Shown: piece by piece, positions 25,179 to 33,900 of the stretch
Layout of the letters: the number at the start of each line of letters is the position of its first letter
Numbering within the stretch: the stretch's first letter is position 1
Assembly: GCA_036871055.1 (NCBI GenBank)
Contig: CP141893.1
Coordinates: forward strand, 3,224,001-3,288,000
DNA: 64,000 nucleotides
Source of the DNA: Bisbaumannia sp015645095
GTDB taxonomy: Bacteria > Pseudomonadota > Gammaproteobacteria > Pseudomonadales > Halomonadaceae
Direction of reading: 5' to 3'
The notes under the pieces: model-generated
Database searches by the model: none
Told to the model about the DNA's origin: nothing
The model's input: only the letters and a program-made list of their open reading frames with translations
Position numbers and translations under genes: made by a program

Positions 25179-25281
25179 CCTCAGCTAACTGCGGGCGCCG
25201 GAGCCGCCGACTCCCTCCTCACCAGGACGAAACCCTGACGCTTCGCTGGCGACTCCGGCACCGGCGTAACGGAGTGCCTCA

Positions 25282-25893
25282 CTACCCCACCAGCCCCCGC
25301 TGCACCCGGGTATACATCAGTGCCGTGGTGACCGCATCGCCCAGGGCGGTATGGCGGCCCATCACCGGGACCTCCAGGGCCTTGGCCACCGCCTCGAAGC
25401 GCAGGTTGGGAATCAGCTCCGGCTGGCGGCGGCGCAGCGCCTTGGCATAGACCCGGGAGACTTCCACCCGGGCATTGGGCAGCTCGAAGCCCAGGTGGGC
25501 ACGCAGGTAACGGTTGAGGATCGCCAGATCGAACTCCAGGTACCAGCCCACCAGGGGCCGGTTGCCGACGAAGTCGAGGAACTGGGCCAGGGCCGCCTCG
25601 ATGGAGTCGCCCCCCTCCAGGTCGACGCCACGCAGGCCATGGATGCGGATCGAGTCGCCGGTCAGGGAGGCCGGGCGCGCCAGGCGCAGGTCCAGGGATT
25701 GGCTGGTCAGCACCCGGTCGCCCTTGAGGCGCACCGCCGCCAGCGAGACCAGCTCCGCCTCGCGGGTATCCAGGCCGGTGGTCTCGCAATCGATGGCCAC
25801 CATCTCGTCGCCGGTATAGGGAGTGAATAGCCAGCCATACTCACCATTCGCCTGGCGGCGGCGGTCGCTGGCACGACGCAGGGCCCTCAACAT
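25282..25893 (-). CDS. 3'-5' exonuclease, DNA polymerase III epsilon-like (DEDD family)
   Basis: A 203-residue DnaQ-like exonuclease. Exo I is AIDCETTGLD with Asp35 and Glu37. Exo II lies in GWYLEFDLAILNRYL, with its Asp. Exo III is GRHTALGDAVTTALM, with His and Asp. The protein lacks the polymerase-binding tail and beta-clamp motif of true DnaQ, so it is more likely a nuclease or proofreading-type accessory. The start at 25893 follows AAGGA. It is the downstream partner of the DUF294 gene, with a 25-bp gap, a pairing common next to acetate symporter genes in gammaproteobacteria. Confidence 0.85.
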   Translation of the reverse strand: MLRALRRASDRRRQANGEYGWLFTPYTGDEMVAIDCETTGLDTREAELVSLAAVRLKGDRVLTSQSLDLRLARPASLTGDSIRIHGLRGVDLEGGDSIEAALAQFLDFVGNRPLVGWYLEFDLAILNRYLRAHLGFELPNARVEVSRVYAKALRRRQPELIPNLRFEAVAKALEVPVMGRHTALGDAVTTALMYTRVQRGLVG

Positions 25894-25918
25894 GAAAATG
25901 TCCTTATTCTTGTCATGC

Positions 25919-27739
25919 TCATGAATACTCCAGGTGGTAGCGCTGGGAGAGCCGCTGCTTGAAGTCCTTGACCATATGCAGCGCCTCGCGCAGCAGGTCC
26001 CGCTCCAGGGAGGAGAGCCGCTGCACCACCACCCGATTGGTGTCCTCGCCCTCGTGCTCGCCATGCAGCCGCGCCAGCTGCTGCTTGAGGCGCAGCTCGG
26101 TGAACAGCGACAGGGCCTCGCCCAGGTCCTCGGCGAAGCGGGCCTCCAGGCGCCCGTCCGCCGCCAACGCCTCCAGCCGTGCCAGGGTCGAGGTAGGGCG
26201 GATACCCCGCTCCAGGGCCAGGGTGCGCACCCCATGGACGATGGGGAAGATGCCGCCCTTCTTGATATCGATGCCGTGCTGGGGCTTCTTCAGGGAGCCG
26301 AACAGGGTCAGCGGCGTGGAGAAACGCAGGGCGGTACGGGCGAAGTAGGAGAGCAGGATCTCGTCTCGGGAGCAGCGCGCGAACAGCTCGTCGCGCAGTG
26401 ACTCCAACAGGCCGGTATTGCCCGCCACCCCATGGGCATCGAGCAGGATCGCCAGGTTCATCAGGCTGTCGCCGTCCCGGGCCTCGGCCCAGCGCCCCAG
26501 GCGCTGCTTCCAGGTCGAGAGGCTGGCCACCCAGGCCGGGTTGGAGACCATGATATTGCCGGGGCAAGGAGGGTAACCGAGGCGAATCAGGGTCTCGGTA
26601 AAGGCCGACATCTGCTCGGCGAGCTCGGGCCACTCCAGGTCATCGGCGAGGATCAGGCCGTTGTCCTGGTCGGTCTTGAGGATCTGCTCGCCCCGCCCCT
26701 CGCTGCCCATCACCATCAGGCAGCTGTCGGCGTGGTAGCGCTCGTCGACCATGAACCCCCAGGCCTTGCTCATGATCCGTCCGTTGAGGGCCGCCAGCAG
26801 GTCCATGGCGAAGCGCAGCTTGACCCCCTGGGCCATCAGCGCCTGGACCAGCTCCGGGGTCCGGGCACTGGCCCGCACCAGCTCCTCCAGGCTGTCGGCC
26901 TGCTCCACCTGCAGGCTGACCACATAGCTGCGGCTGGAGAAGTAGCTGAGCACGTCGGTCAGCTCCACCACTCCCACCGGCCGGCCGCCATCCACCACCA
27001 CCACCCGCGCCACCTCGTGGCGGGTCATCTCCACCAGGGCCTGGAAGAGGTACTGCCCCGGCCGGGCGGTGACCAGCTCGAAGTGGGCGATACCGGCCAC
27101 CGGGCTGGTGGCACTCATGCCCTGTTCCACCAGGGCATTGAGCAGGTCGGTCTTGGTCAACATGCCGAAGCGTTCGCCCTCGCCCACCAGCAGGCTGTCG
27201 ACGCGGCGCTCGTTCAGTGCCGCCACCGCCTCCGCGATGCTGGTCTCGCCTCCCAGCCGCAGCGGCTCGCGCATGCACTCGTCGATCCGCGCCAGCATGA
27301 AGCCGGCCATGGTGACGCCCCCCTCGGCACGCCGCTCGGTGAGCAGGCGCGCCTTGTGCGAGAGGCTCTGGCGGAAGAATTCGGCGAAGGGGGAAGACTG
27401 CTCGCAGAGTTCACGAAACAGCGCCTTGGGCAGCAGGTAGCAGAGGCTCTCCTGCTCGGCCTGGAAACGGTAGCGGCTCTTGCCATTGAGGATGCTGATG
27501 GCGCCGAACAGGTCACCGGCGGTGTAGTGGCCGATGCGCGCGGCGGCACTGGGCAGGGTCGGGTCCAGCTCGGCCACCTCGCCCTTGTGAATCAGATAGA
27601 CATATTCACCGGCCTGGCCCGCATCGAGGATCACCTCCTCCCGGTCGAAGTAGGCCAGATCGACACCACTACGTACGCGCTCCCGACCCGCCTCGTCGAG
27701 CAGGGTAAAGGGGAGCTGGGAGAGATCGATATCGACCAT
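25919..27739 (-). CDS. DUF294 protein: cyclic-nucleotide-binding, CBS pair and nucleotidyltransferase domains
   Basis: A 606-residue cytoplasmic signalling protein. An N-terminal cNMP-binding-type barrel occupies about 15-130 (GEYVYLIHKGEVAEL, AGDLFGAISILNGKSRYRF). Two CBS domains follow (about 150-290, with RRVDSLLV and EVARVVVVDGGRPVGVVELTDV). A DUF294 nucleotidyltransferase domain starts near 330, with the motif GSEGRGEQILKTDQDN carrying the GS and DxD-like residues, then a DUF294 C-terminal helical domain. The domain set resembles GlnD-like sensors; target and ligand are unknown. It is divergent from the acetate symporter operon and may respond to the same signals. Confidence 0.88.
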   Translation of the reverse strand: MVDIDLSQLPFTLLDEAGRERVRSGVDLAYFDREEVILDAGQAGEYVYLIHKGEVAELDPTLPSAAARIGHYTAGDLFGAISILNGKSRYRFQAEQESLCYLLPKALFRELCEQSSPFAEFFRQSLSHKARLLTERRAEGGVTMAGFMLARIDECMREPLRLGGETSIAEAVAALNERRVDSLLVGEGERFGMLTKTDLLNALVEQGMSATSPVAGIAHFELVTARPGQYLFQALVEMTRHEVARVVVVDGGRPVGVVELTDVLSYFSSRSYVVSLQVEQADSLEELVRASARTPELVQALMAQGVKLRFAMDLLAALNGRIMSKAWGFMVDERYHADSCLMVMGSEGRGEQILKTDQDNGLILADDLEWPELAEQMSAFTETLIRLGYPPCPGNIMVSNPAWVASLSTWKQRLGRWAEARDGDSLMNLAILLDAHGVAGNTGLLESLRDELFARCSRDEILLSYFARTALRFSTPLTLFGSLKKPQHGIDIKKGGIFPIVHGVRTLALERGIRPTSTLARLEALAADGRLEARFAEDLGEALSLFTELRLKQQLARLHGEHEGEDTNRVVVQRLSSLERDLLREALHMVKDFKQRLSQRYHLEYS

Positions 27740-28262
27740 GGAGTGGCCTCGAAAGGAGCGGGTAATAATAGCCAGAGTAGCAAAGCCACCGGTCGATCCA
27801 CCCCTAGACCAACGTCCTAGCCTGGACGCTTCTTTTTCTTCTTAGACCATAGTTAAAGCCCGGACACTAGACCATGGTCAAAGTCGTTTTTACGCATCGA
27901 CTTTTGTCCTATCCCCTGGCCTTATCTCGCCGCCTATACCATCGTCCAATAAGCCTCGCCATCGCGCCTGAGACGCCTCGACAACGAGATCATAACCAAT
28001 TGTTTTGTATAGACTTGTTAAATAAGACTCTGATTAGCAATAAATCATGATACCAAAGTCTGGGATTTATTTTTCCCGGTCTTTGACCACTATCAATCAG
28101 GCATAAATCGGGGCAATCTCACGCCGTCATCGAAGGGGATGGCAGGAGACAGAACCAGGACGCGGCCTCCTCCCTTAGTCGTCGTGCGATTGCCCCGAAC
28201 CATCAGACTCAACGGCACAAGACTCCACCACCTCAACCCAAGAACAAACGGAGAGCGCCATT
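27740..28262 (+). promoter_or_regulatory. Regulatory region of the symporter operon with TAGACCA-type direct repeats
   Basis: A gene-free, AT-richer 523-bp divergent region. Four related direct repeats with consensus YTAGACCA-N2-GT start at about 27804, 27842, 27867 and 27934; the second and third are 25 bp apart. A fifth-like TAGACTTGTTAAA starts at 28010. An inverted TTTGACCA lies near 28082. They lie 0.2-0.45 kb upstream of the DUF4212/symporter operon. Because the LuxR-type regulator CrbR is encoded nearby, these are candidate CrbR operators; no binding-site knowledge was used. No convincing sigma-70 promoter was found. Confidence 0.5.
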
Positions 28263-28523
28263 ATGGCAGATGAAAAATCCAATGCCGCGGCCTACTGGTC
28301 GGCCAATGTTCGACTGATCACCGGCTGCCTGATCGTCTGGGCCCTGGTCTCCTATGGCTTCGCCATCCTGCTGCGACCGCTGCTGTCCGGCATTCCCGTC
28401 GGCGGCACCGACCTGGGGTTCTGGTTCGCCCAGCAGGGATCGATCCTGACCTTTATCGGCATCATCTTCTTCTACGCCTGGAAGATGAACAAACTCGACG
28501 AGAAGTTTGGCCTGGGGGAGTAA
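28263..28523 (+). CDS. DUF4212 small subunit of a sodium/solute symporter
   Basis: An 86-residue membrane protein with two helices (about 17-40 and 54-74) and a conserved start SNAAAYWSANVRLITGCLIVWALVSYG trimmed here to its family pattern of AAYWxANxRL. The family is always encoded just upstream of a VC_2705-type sodium/solute symporter and is thought to be its small subunit, comparable to YjcH with ActP. It lies 6 bp before the symporter gene; GGAG precedes the start. Confidence 0.9.
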   Translation: MADEKSNAAAYWSANVRLITGCLIVWALVSYGFAILLRPLLSGIPVGGTDLGFWFAQQGSILTFIGIIFFYAWKMNKLDEKFGLGE

Positions 28524-28529
28524 GCCGAT

Positions 28530-30326
28530 ATGAGCCAATTTGCCATCAACCTGCTGTTCGTGGGGGCCTCCTTCGCCCTCTATATCGGCATCGCCATCTG
28601 GGCGAGAGCCGGTTCCACCAAGGACTTCTATGTGGCCGGTGGCGGCGTCCATCCGATCACCAACGGCATGGCCACCGCCGCCGACTGGATGTCCGCCGCC
28701 TCCTTTATCTCCATGGCCGGCCTGCTGGCCTCCGGGGGCTACGCCAACTCCTCCTTCCTGATGGGCTGGACCGGCGGCTATGTGATCCTGGCCCTGCTGC
28801 TGGCCCCCTACCTGCGCAAGTTCGGCAAGTTCACCGTGCCGGACTTCATCGGTGACCGCTTCTACAGCACCACCGCCCGTACCGTGGCCGTGGTCTGCCT
28901 GATCGTCGCCTCGGTCACCTACGTCATCGGCCAGATGACCGGTGCCGGCGTGGCCTTCTCGCGCTTCCTGGAGGTCAGTAACACCGCAGGCATCTGGATC
29001 GCCGCCGTGATCGTTTTCCTCTACGCCGTCTTCGGCGGCATGAAGGGCATCACCTACACCCAGGTGGCCCAGTACGTGGTGCTGATCATCGCCTACACCA
29101 TTCCGGCGGTCTTTATCGCCTTCCAGTTGACCGGCAACCCCATCCCCATGTTCGGGATGTTCAGCACCCACAGCGAATCCGGCATGCCGCTGCTGGCCAA
29201 GCTGAGCGAGGTGCTGGTGGAGCTGGGCTTCCGGGACTACGCCGCCGACGTCTCCAACAAGCTCAACATGGTGCTCTTCACCCTCTCGCTGATGGTCGGT
29301 ACCGCGGGCCTGCCCCACGTCATCATCCGCTTCTTCACCGTGCCCCGGGTGGCCGATGCCCGCTGGTCCGCCGGCTGGGCCCTGGTGTTCATCGCCCTGC
29401 TCTATCTCACCGCCCCGGCCGTGGCCTCCATGGCACGCCTCAATCTGATGACCACCGTCTACCCGGAGGCCGCCGGCCAGGTGGAGAACTACGAAGAGGC
29501 CATGACCAACCCGATCCGCTACGAGGATCGCCCCGAGTGGTTCCGTACCTGGGAGAACACCGGCCTGATCACCTTCACCGACCGCAACGGTGACGGCATG
29601 ATCCAGTTCTACAACGACGGCAACGAGGCCTTCGCCGAGACCGCCGCCGAACGGGGCTGGGCCGGCAACGAGCTGGAGGTCAACAACGACATCCTGGTGC
29701 TGGCCAACCCGGAGATCGCCAACCTGCCGCCCTGGGTCATCGGCCTGATCGCCGCCGGGGGCATCGCCGCGGCGCTCTCCACCGCCGCCGGCCTGCTGCT
29801 GGCCATCTCCTCTGCCATCAGCCATGACCTGATCAAGAAGACCATCAATCCCAACATCACCGAGAAGGGCGAGATGCTGGCGGCGCGGATCTCCATGGCC
29901 GGCGCCATCCTGCTGGCCACCTACCTGGGCCTCAATCCGCCGGGCTTCGCCGCCCAGGTGGTGGCCCTGGCCTTCGGGATCGCCGGCGCCTCCATCTTCC
30001 CGGCGCTGATGATGGGCATCTTCTCCAAGCGGGTGAACAGCAAGGGCGCGGTCACCGGCATGCTGGCCGGCCTGGGCGCCACCCTGGTGTATATCTTCAC
30101 CTACCTGGGCTGGTTCTTTATCCCCGGCACCAACATGCTGGCCAACACCCCGGATAACTGGATCCTCGGCATCTCGCCGCTCTCCTTCGGGGCCATCGGG
30201 GCCATCATCAACTTCGCCGTGGCCTTCGCGGTCTCCAAGGCCACCGAGGAACCGCCCCAGGAGATCCAGGACCTGGTGGAGAGCGTCCGCTATCCCAAGG
30301 GTGCTGGTACCGCCCTCGACCACTAA
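28530..30326 (+). CDS. actP: Sodium:solute symporter, acetate-type (VC_2705 subfamily)
   Basis: A 598-residue SSF-family transporter with about 13 helices, expected to import a short-chain carboxylate such as acetate with Na+. The core motif FYVAGGGVHPITNGMATAAD and the GWTGGYVILALLLAPYLRKFGKFTVPDF region are typical of acetate permeases. A soluble loop of about 80 residues (about 315-400) contains FTDRNGDGMIQF (350-361), an EF-hand-like acidic loop. The substrate is inferred from the adjacent crbS, crbR and acs genes; propionate or pyruvate are possible. A GGGGGAG site overlaps the stop of the upstream gene. Confidence 0.85.
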   Translation: MSQFAINLLFVGASFALYIGIAIWARAGSTKDFYVAGGGVHPITNGMATAADWMSAASFISMAGLLASGGYANSSFLMGWTGGYVILALLLAPYLRKFGKFTVPDFIGDRFYSTTARTVAVVCLIVASVTYVIGQMTGAGVAFSRFLEVSNTAGIWIAAVIVFLYAVFGGMKGITYTQVAQYVVLIIAYTIPAVFIAFQLTGNPIPMFGMFSTHSESGMPLLAKLSEVLVELGFRDYAADVSNKLNMVLFTLSLMVGTAGLPHVIIRFFTVPRVADARWSAGWALVFIALLYLTAPAVASMARLNLMTTVYPEAAGQVENYEEAMTNPIRYEDRPEWFRTWENTGLITFTDRNGDGMIQFYNDGNEAFAETAAERGWAGNELEVNNDILVLANPEIANLPPWVIGLIAAGGIAAALSTAAGLLLAISSAISHDLIKKTINPNITEKGEMLAARISMAGAILLATYLGLNPPGFAAQVVALAFGIAGASIFPALMMGIFSKRVNSKGAVTGMLAGLGATLVYIFTYLGWFFIPGTNMLANTPDNWILGISPLSFGAIGAIINFAVAFAVSKATEEPPQEIQDLVESVRYPKGAGTALDH

Positions 30327-30339
30327 GCCATAATGGCCC

Positions 30340-30402
30340 CTGGCCCGGTGCGCCGGGCCAGTCGACTCCCACCGCTCGGGCTTCCCATGGGAAGCCCGAG
30401 CG
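30340..30402 (+). terminator. Double hairpin after the symporter gene
   Basis: Two stems in a row: CTGGCCCGG/CCGGGCCAG (30340-30361), then a perfect 30-bp palindrome (30373-30402) followed by CTTT. The second stem is long enough to work in either direction. The next gene starts 19 bp later, so read-through control is possible. Confidence 0.6.
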
Positions 30403-30421
30403 CTTTACGCAAGGAACTCCG

Positions 30422-30925
30422 ATGATTTGGCACTTGATCGCCGCCATCTTCGCCGGCCTGGGGGCCGCGGGCATCGGCCAGCTGCTGCGCCTGGCCAGCG
30501 GTCGCCGCCTGCCCCGCTGGCTGGTGCCGGTATTCGCCGGCCTGGGAATGCTGGGCTACCAGGTCTACACCGAGTACAGCTGGTTCGACCACAAGCGCGG
30601 TCAGCTGCCGCCCTCCGCGGAGGTGGTGGACAGCGAACGGGGCCAGGCCTTCTGGCGCCCCTGGACTTACCTCTTCCCGCTGACCAGCGCCTTCCGGGTG
30701 GTGGATCACGACAGCGTCCGGGTCGCCGAGATCGACGACCAGCGGGTGGTGGAGTTCATGCTCTATCGCTTCGAGCGCCAGCCCATGGACAGCGTCACTC
30801 CCCAGGCACTGCTGATCAACTGCGACAGCCGCGAGCTGGTCCCCCTGGACGATGGGCCCCAGTTGGAGCGACTTCGCCGCCTCCGCGAGGATGCCCCATT
30901 GCTCCGGGCCGTCTGCCCCCGCTAA
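30422..30925 (+). CDS. Conserved hypothetical membrane-anchored protein
   Basis: A 167-residue protein that I do not recognise as a named family. Two hydrophobic segments (about 3-25 and 33-50) are followed by YTEYSWFDHKRGQLPPSAEVV and a soluble domain ending in CDSRELVPLDDG... VCPR. The topology suggests two helices with the C-terminal domain in the periplasm. AAGGAACTCCG lies directly before the ATG, and codon use matches the neighbours. It is placed between the symporter and the crbS sensor kinase, in the same direction, so a role in the acetate module is possible but unproven. Confidence 0.7.
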   Translation: MIWHLIAAIFAGLGAAGIGQLLRLASGRRLPRWLVPVFAGLGMLGYQVYTEYSWFDHKRGQLPPSAEVVDSERGQAFWRPWTYLFPLTSAFRVVDHDSVRVAEIDDQRVVEFMLYRFERQPMDSVTPQALLINCDSRELVPLDDGPQLERLRRLREDAPLLRAVCPR

Positions 30926-30963
30926 TCGGGTAGAATGATCGCCGTCACCGAGGGAGGAAGCCC

Positions 30964-33900
30964 ATGTTTTCCGGCTGGCTGCTGATCGCCGTTTCACTCG
31001 CCTATATCGCCGTGCTCTTCGCCATCGCCTGGCGCGGCGACCGGCGCGCCAAGCGCCAGGGCCCCAGTCAGCGCCGTCCGGTGATCTACAGCCTGGCCCT
31101 GGCCATCTACTGCACCTCCTGGACCTTCTACGGCGCCGTGGGCGAGGCGGCCACCTCCGGCTGGTCCTTCGCCAGCATCTTCGTCGGTCCCATCCTCACC
31201 TTCCTGCTGTTCTGGCCGGTGCTGGCCAAGATGATCCGCGTCGCCAAGCACCAGAACGTCACCTCCATCGCCGACTTCATCGCCTCCCGCTACGGCAAGA
31301 CCCAGTCCCTGGCGGCCTTCGCCAGCCTGGTGGCGCTGATCGGTACCCTGCCCTATATCGCGTTGCAGCTGAAGGCGGTCTCCTCCTCCTTCCAGGTGCT
31401 GACCGAGGCCTCTGACCTGACCCGGGCGCCGCTCTTCGCCGATACCGGCTTCTATGTGGCGGTGGTGATGGCGCTCTTCGCCATCCTCTTCGGCACCCGC
31501 CATACCGATGCCACCGAGCACCACGAGGGGCTGGTCCACGCCATCGCCTTCGAGTCCCTGGTCAAGCTGGCGGCCTTCCTGATCCTCGGCGCCTACGTCA
31601 CCTGGGGCATGTTCGATGGCCTGGGCGGCCTGCTGGCCCAGGCCGATACCCAGCTGGAGCTGCAGCGCCAGCTGGCGGAGCAGGACTTCGGGCGCAGCTT
31701 CTGGGCCCAGACCCTGCTGGCCATGCTGGCGATCTTCTGCCTGCCGCGACAGTTCCATGTGGCGGTGGTGGAAAACACCCACCGGGACGATGCCCGCAAG
31801 GCACGCTGGCTCTTCCCCCTCTACCTGGTGGCCATCGGCTTCTTCGTGCTGCCGCTGGCGGCCGCCGGCCTGACCCTGTTCGGTAACGACCCCACGGTGC
31901 GCCCGGACACCTATGTGCTGGCCCTGCCCATGGCCGCGGACAGCGTCTGGCTGACCCTGCTGACCTTTATCGGCGGCTTCTCGGCGGCCACCGGCATGGT
32001 GATCGTCGCCGCGGTGGCGGTCTCCATCATGATCTCCAACGAGATCGTGATTCCGGCGCTGTTCCGGATGCGCTGGTTCGATACCAAGGCACGCGACTAT
32101 GGCCGCCTGGTGCTGCGCGCCCGGCGCCTGACCATCCTGGTGATCCTGGCCCTGGCCTACGGCTTCTACCAGTTGATCGGCGACTTCAACTCCCTGGCCT
32201 CCACCGGCATGCTGTCGTTCGCCGCCGCCGCCCAGTTCGCCCCGGCCCTGCTCGGCGGGCTCTACTGGAAGCGCGGCAACCGCCTGGGGGTGATCGCCGG
32301 CATGAACATCGGCTTCGCGGTCTGGGCCTACACCCTGCTGATGCCGGCGCTGATCACCGGCGGAGTGCTGCCCCAGGCCTGGCTGGCCGGCGGCCCCCTG
32401 GGCATCGGCTGGCTGGCCCCCACCCAGCTGTTCGGCCTCAATATCGGCGACAGTTTCACCCATGGGGTCATGCTCTCCCTGGGCCTCAACCTGTTCTTCT
32501 ATATCTTCGTCTCCCAGATGACCCCCCAGCGGGTGGTGGAACGCATCCAGGCCTCGCTGTTCGTCGACAGCGTCGAGACCCGCCAGACCTCGGTGAACCG
32601 CCCCTGGACCGGCGCTACCACGGTGGGCGACCTCAAGGTGCTGTGCGAGCGCTTCCTGGGGGCCAATCAGGTGCATCGCGCCTTCGAGGATTACGCCAAG
32701 CGCAGCGGCACCCCCCTGGACGACGGCGCCCGGGCCTCCATCGACGTGATCCAGTTCACCGAGCGCTTCCTGGCCTCGGTGCTGGGGGCCTCTTCGGCGC
32801 GCATCGTGGTCAACTCGGCCCTGCAGGGGCGCGGCATCGGTATCTCGGACGTCATCTCCATCGTCGACGAGGCCTCCCAGGTGCTGGAGTTCAACCGCGC
32901 CCTGCTGCAGGCCACCATCGAGAACATCAACCAGGGCATCAGCGTGGTGGACCAGAACCTGCGCCTGGTGGTGTGGAACCAGCGCTACCTGGAGCTGTTC
33001 CGCTTCCCCGATCACCTGATCCGGGTCGGCGCCCCGGTGGACAAGATCTTCCGCTACAACGCCCATAACGGCGAGTACGGCCCGGGCGACCCGGAGGAGC
33101 ACGTGGAGCTGCTGCTCGACAATATTCGCCAGGGCCAGCCTCACCGCTACGTGCGCTACCGCCAGGACGGCAGTGTCCTGGAGGTGCAGGGCACGCCCAT
33201 GCCCGGCGGCGGTTTCGTCTACACCTACCAGGACATCACCCAGCAGAAGCGCACCGAAGAGGCGCTGATCCGCTCGGAGAGCAATATCCGCATCTACACG
33301 GATAACGTGCCGGCGCTGATCGCCTATTTCGACAAGGAGTGCCGCTACCTCTTCACCAACCGCGCCTACGAACAGGCCTTCGGCGTGGATCGCAACGCGG
33401 TGATCGGCAAACGCCTGGGCGAGGTGATGCCGCCGCAGATCAGCCGCGAACGCAGTCCCTGGATCGAGCGCGCCCTGGGCGGCGAACGGGTCAGCTTCGA
33501 GATCTCCCTGGACGACGGCGAGGGCGGTACCCGCTATATGCTGGTCACCTATACGCCCCACTTCGGCGACAGCGGCGCCATCCTCGGCTTCTTCGCCCTC
33601 TACCAGGACATCACCGAGCGACGCCTGGCGGAGATGGCCCTCAAGGAGACCAACGAGACCCTGGAGGAGCGGGTCCGCGAACGCACCCAGGCGCTCTCCG
33701 AGGCCAACGCCGCCCTGCGCCAGGAGAACCGGGTGCGTGCCGAGGCGGAGCAGGCCCTGCGCCAGGCCAAGCAGGTCGCCGAGGACGCCAACGCCTCCAA
33801 GACCCGCTTCCTGGCCGCCGCCAGCCACGACCTGCTGCAGCCGCTGAATGCCGCCCGGCTCTTCACCTCGGCACTCTCCCAGCAAGTGGATGCCGAGGAG

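Noticed and set aside
28233..30323. A 696-residue minus-strand frame opposite the symporter
   Set aside because: Composition is His/Asp/Gly-rich without any motif; it is an antisense shadow of the symporter gene.
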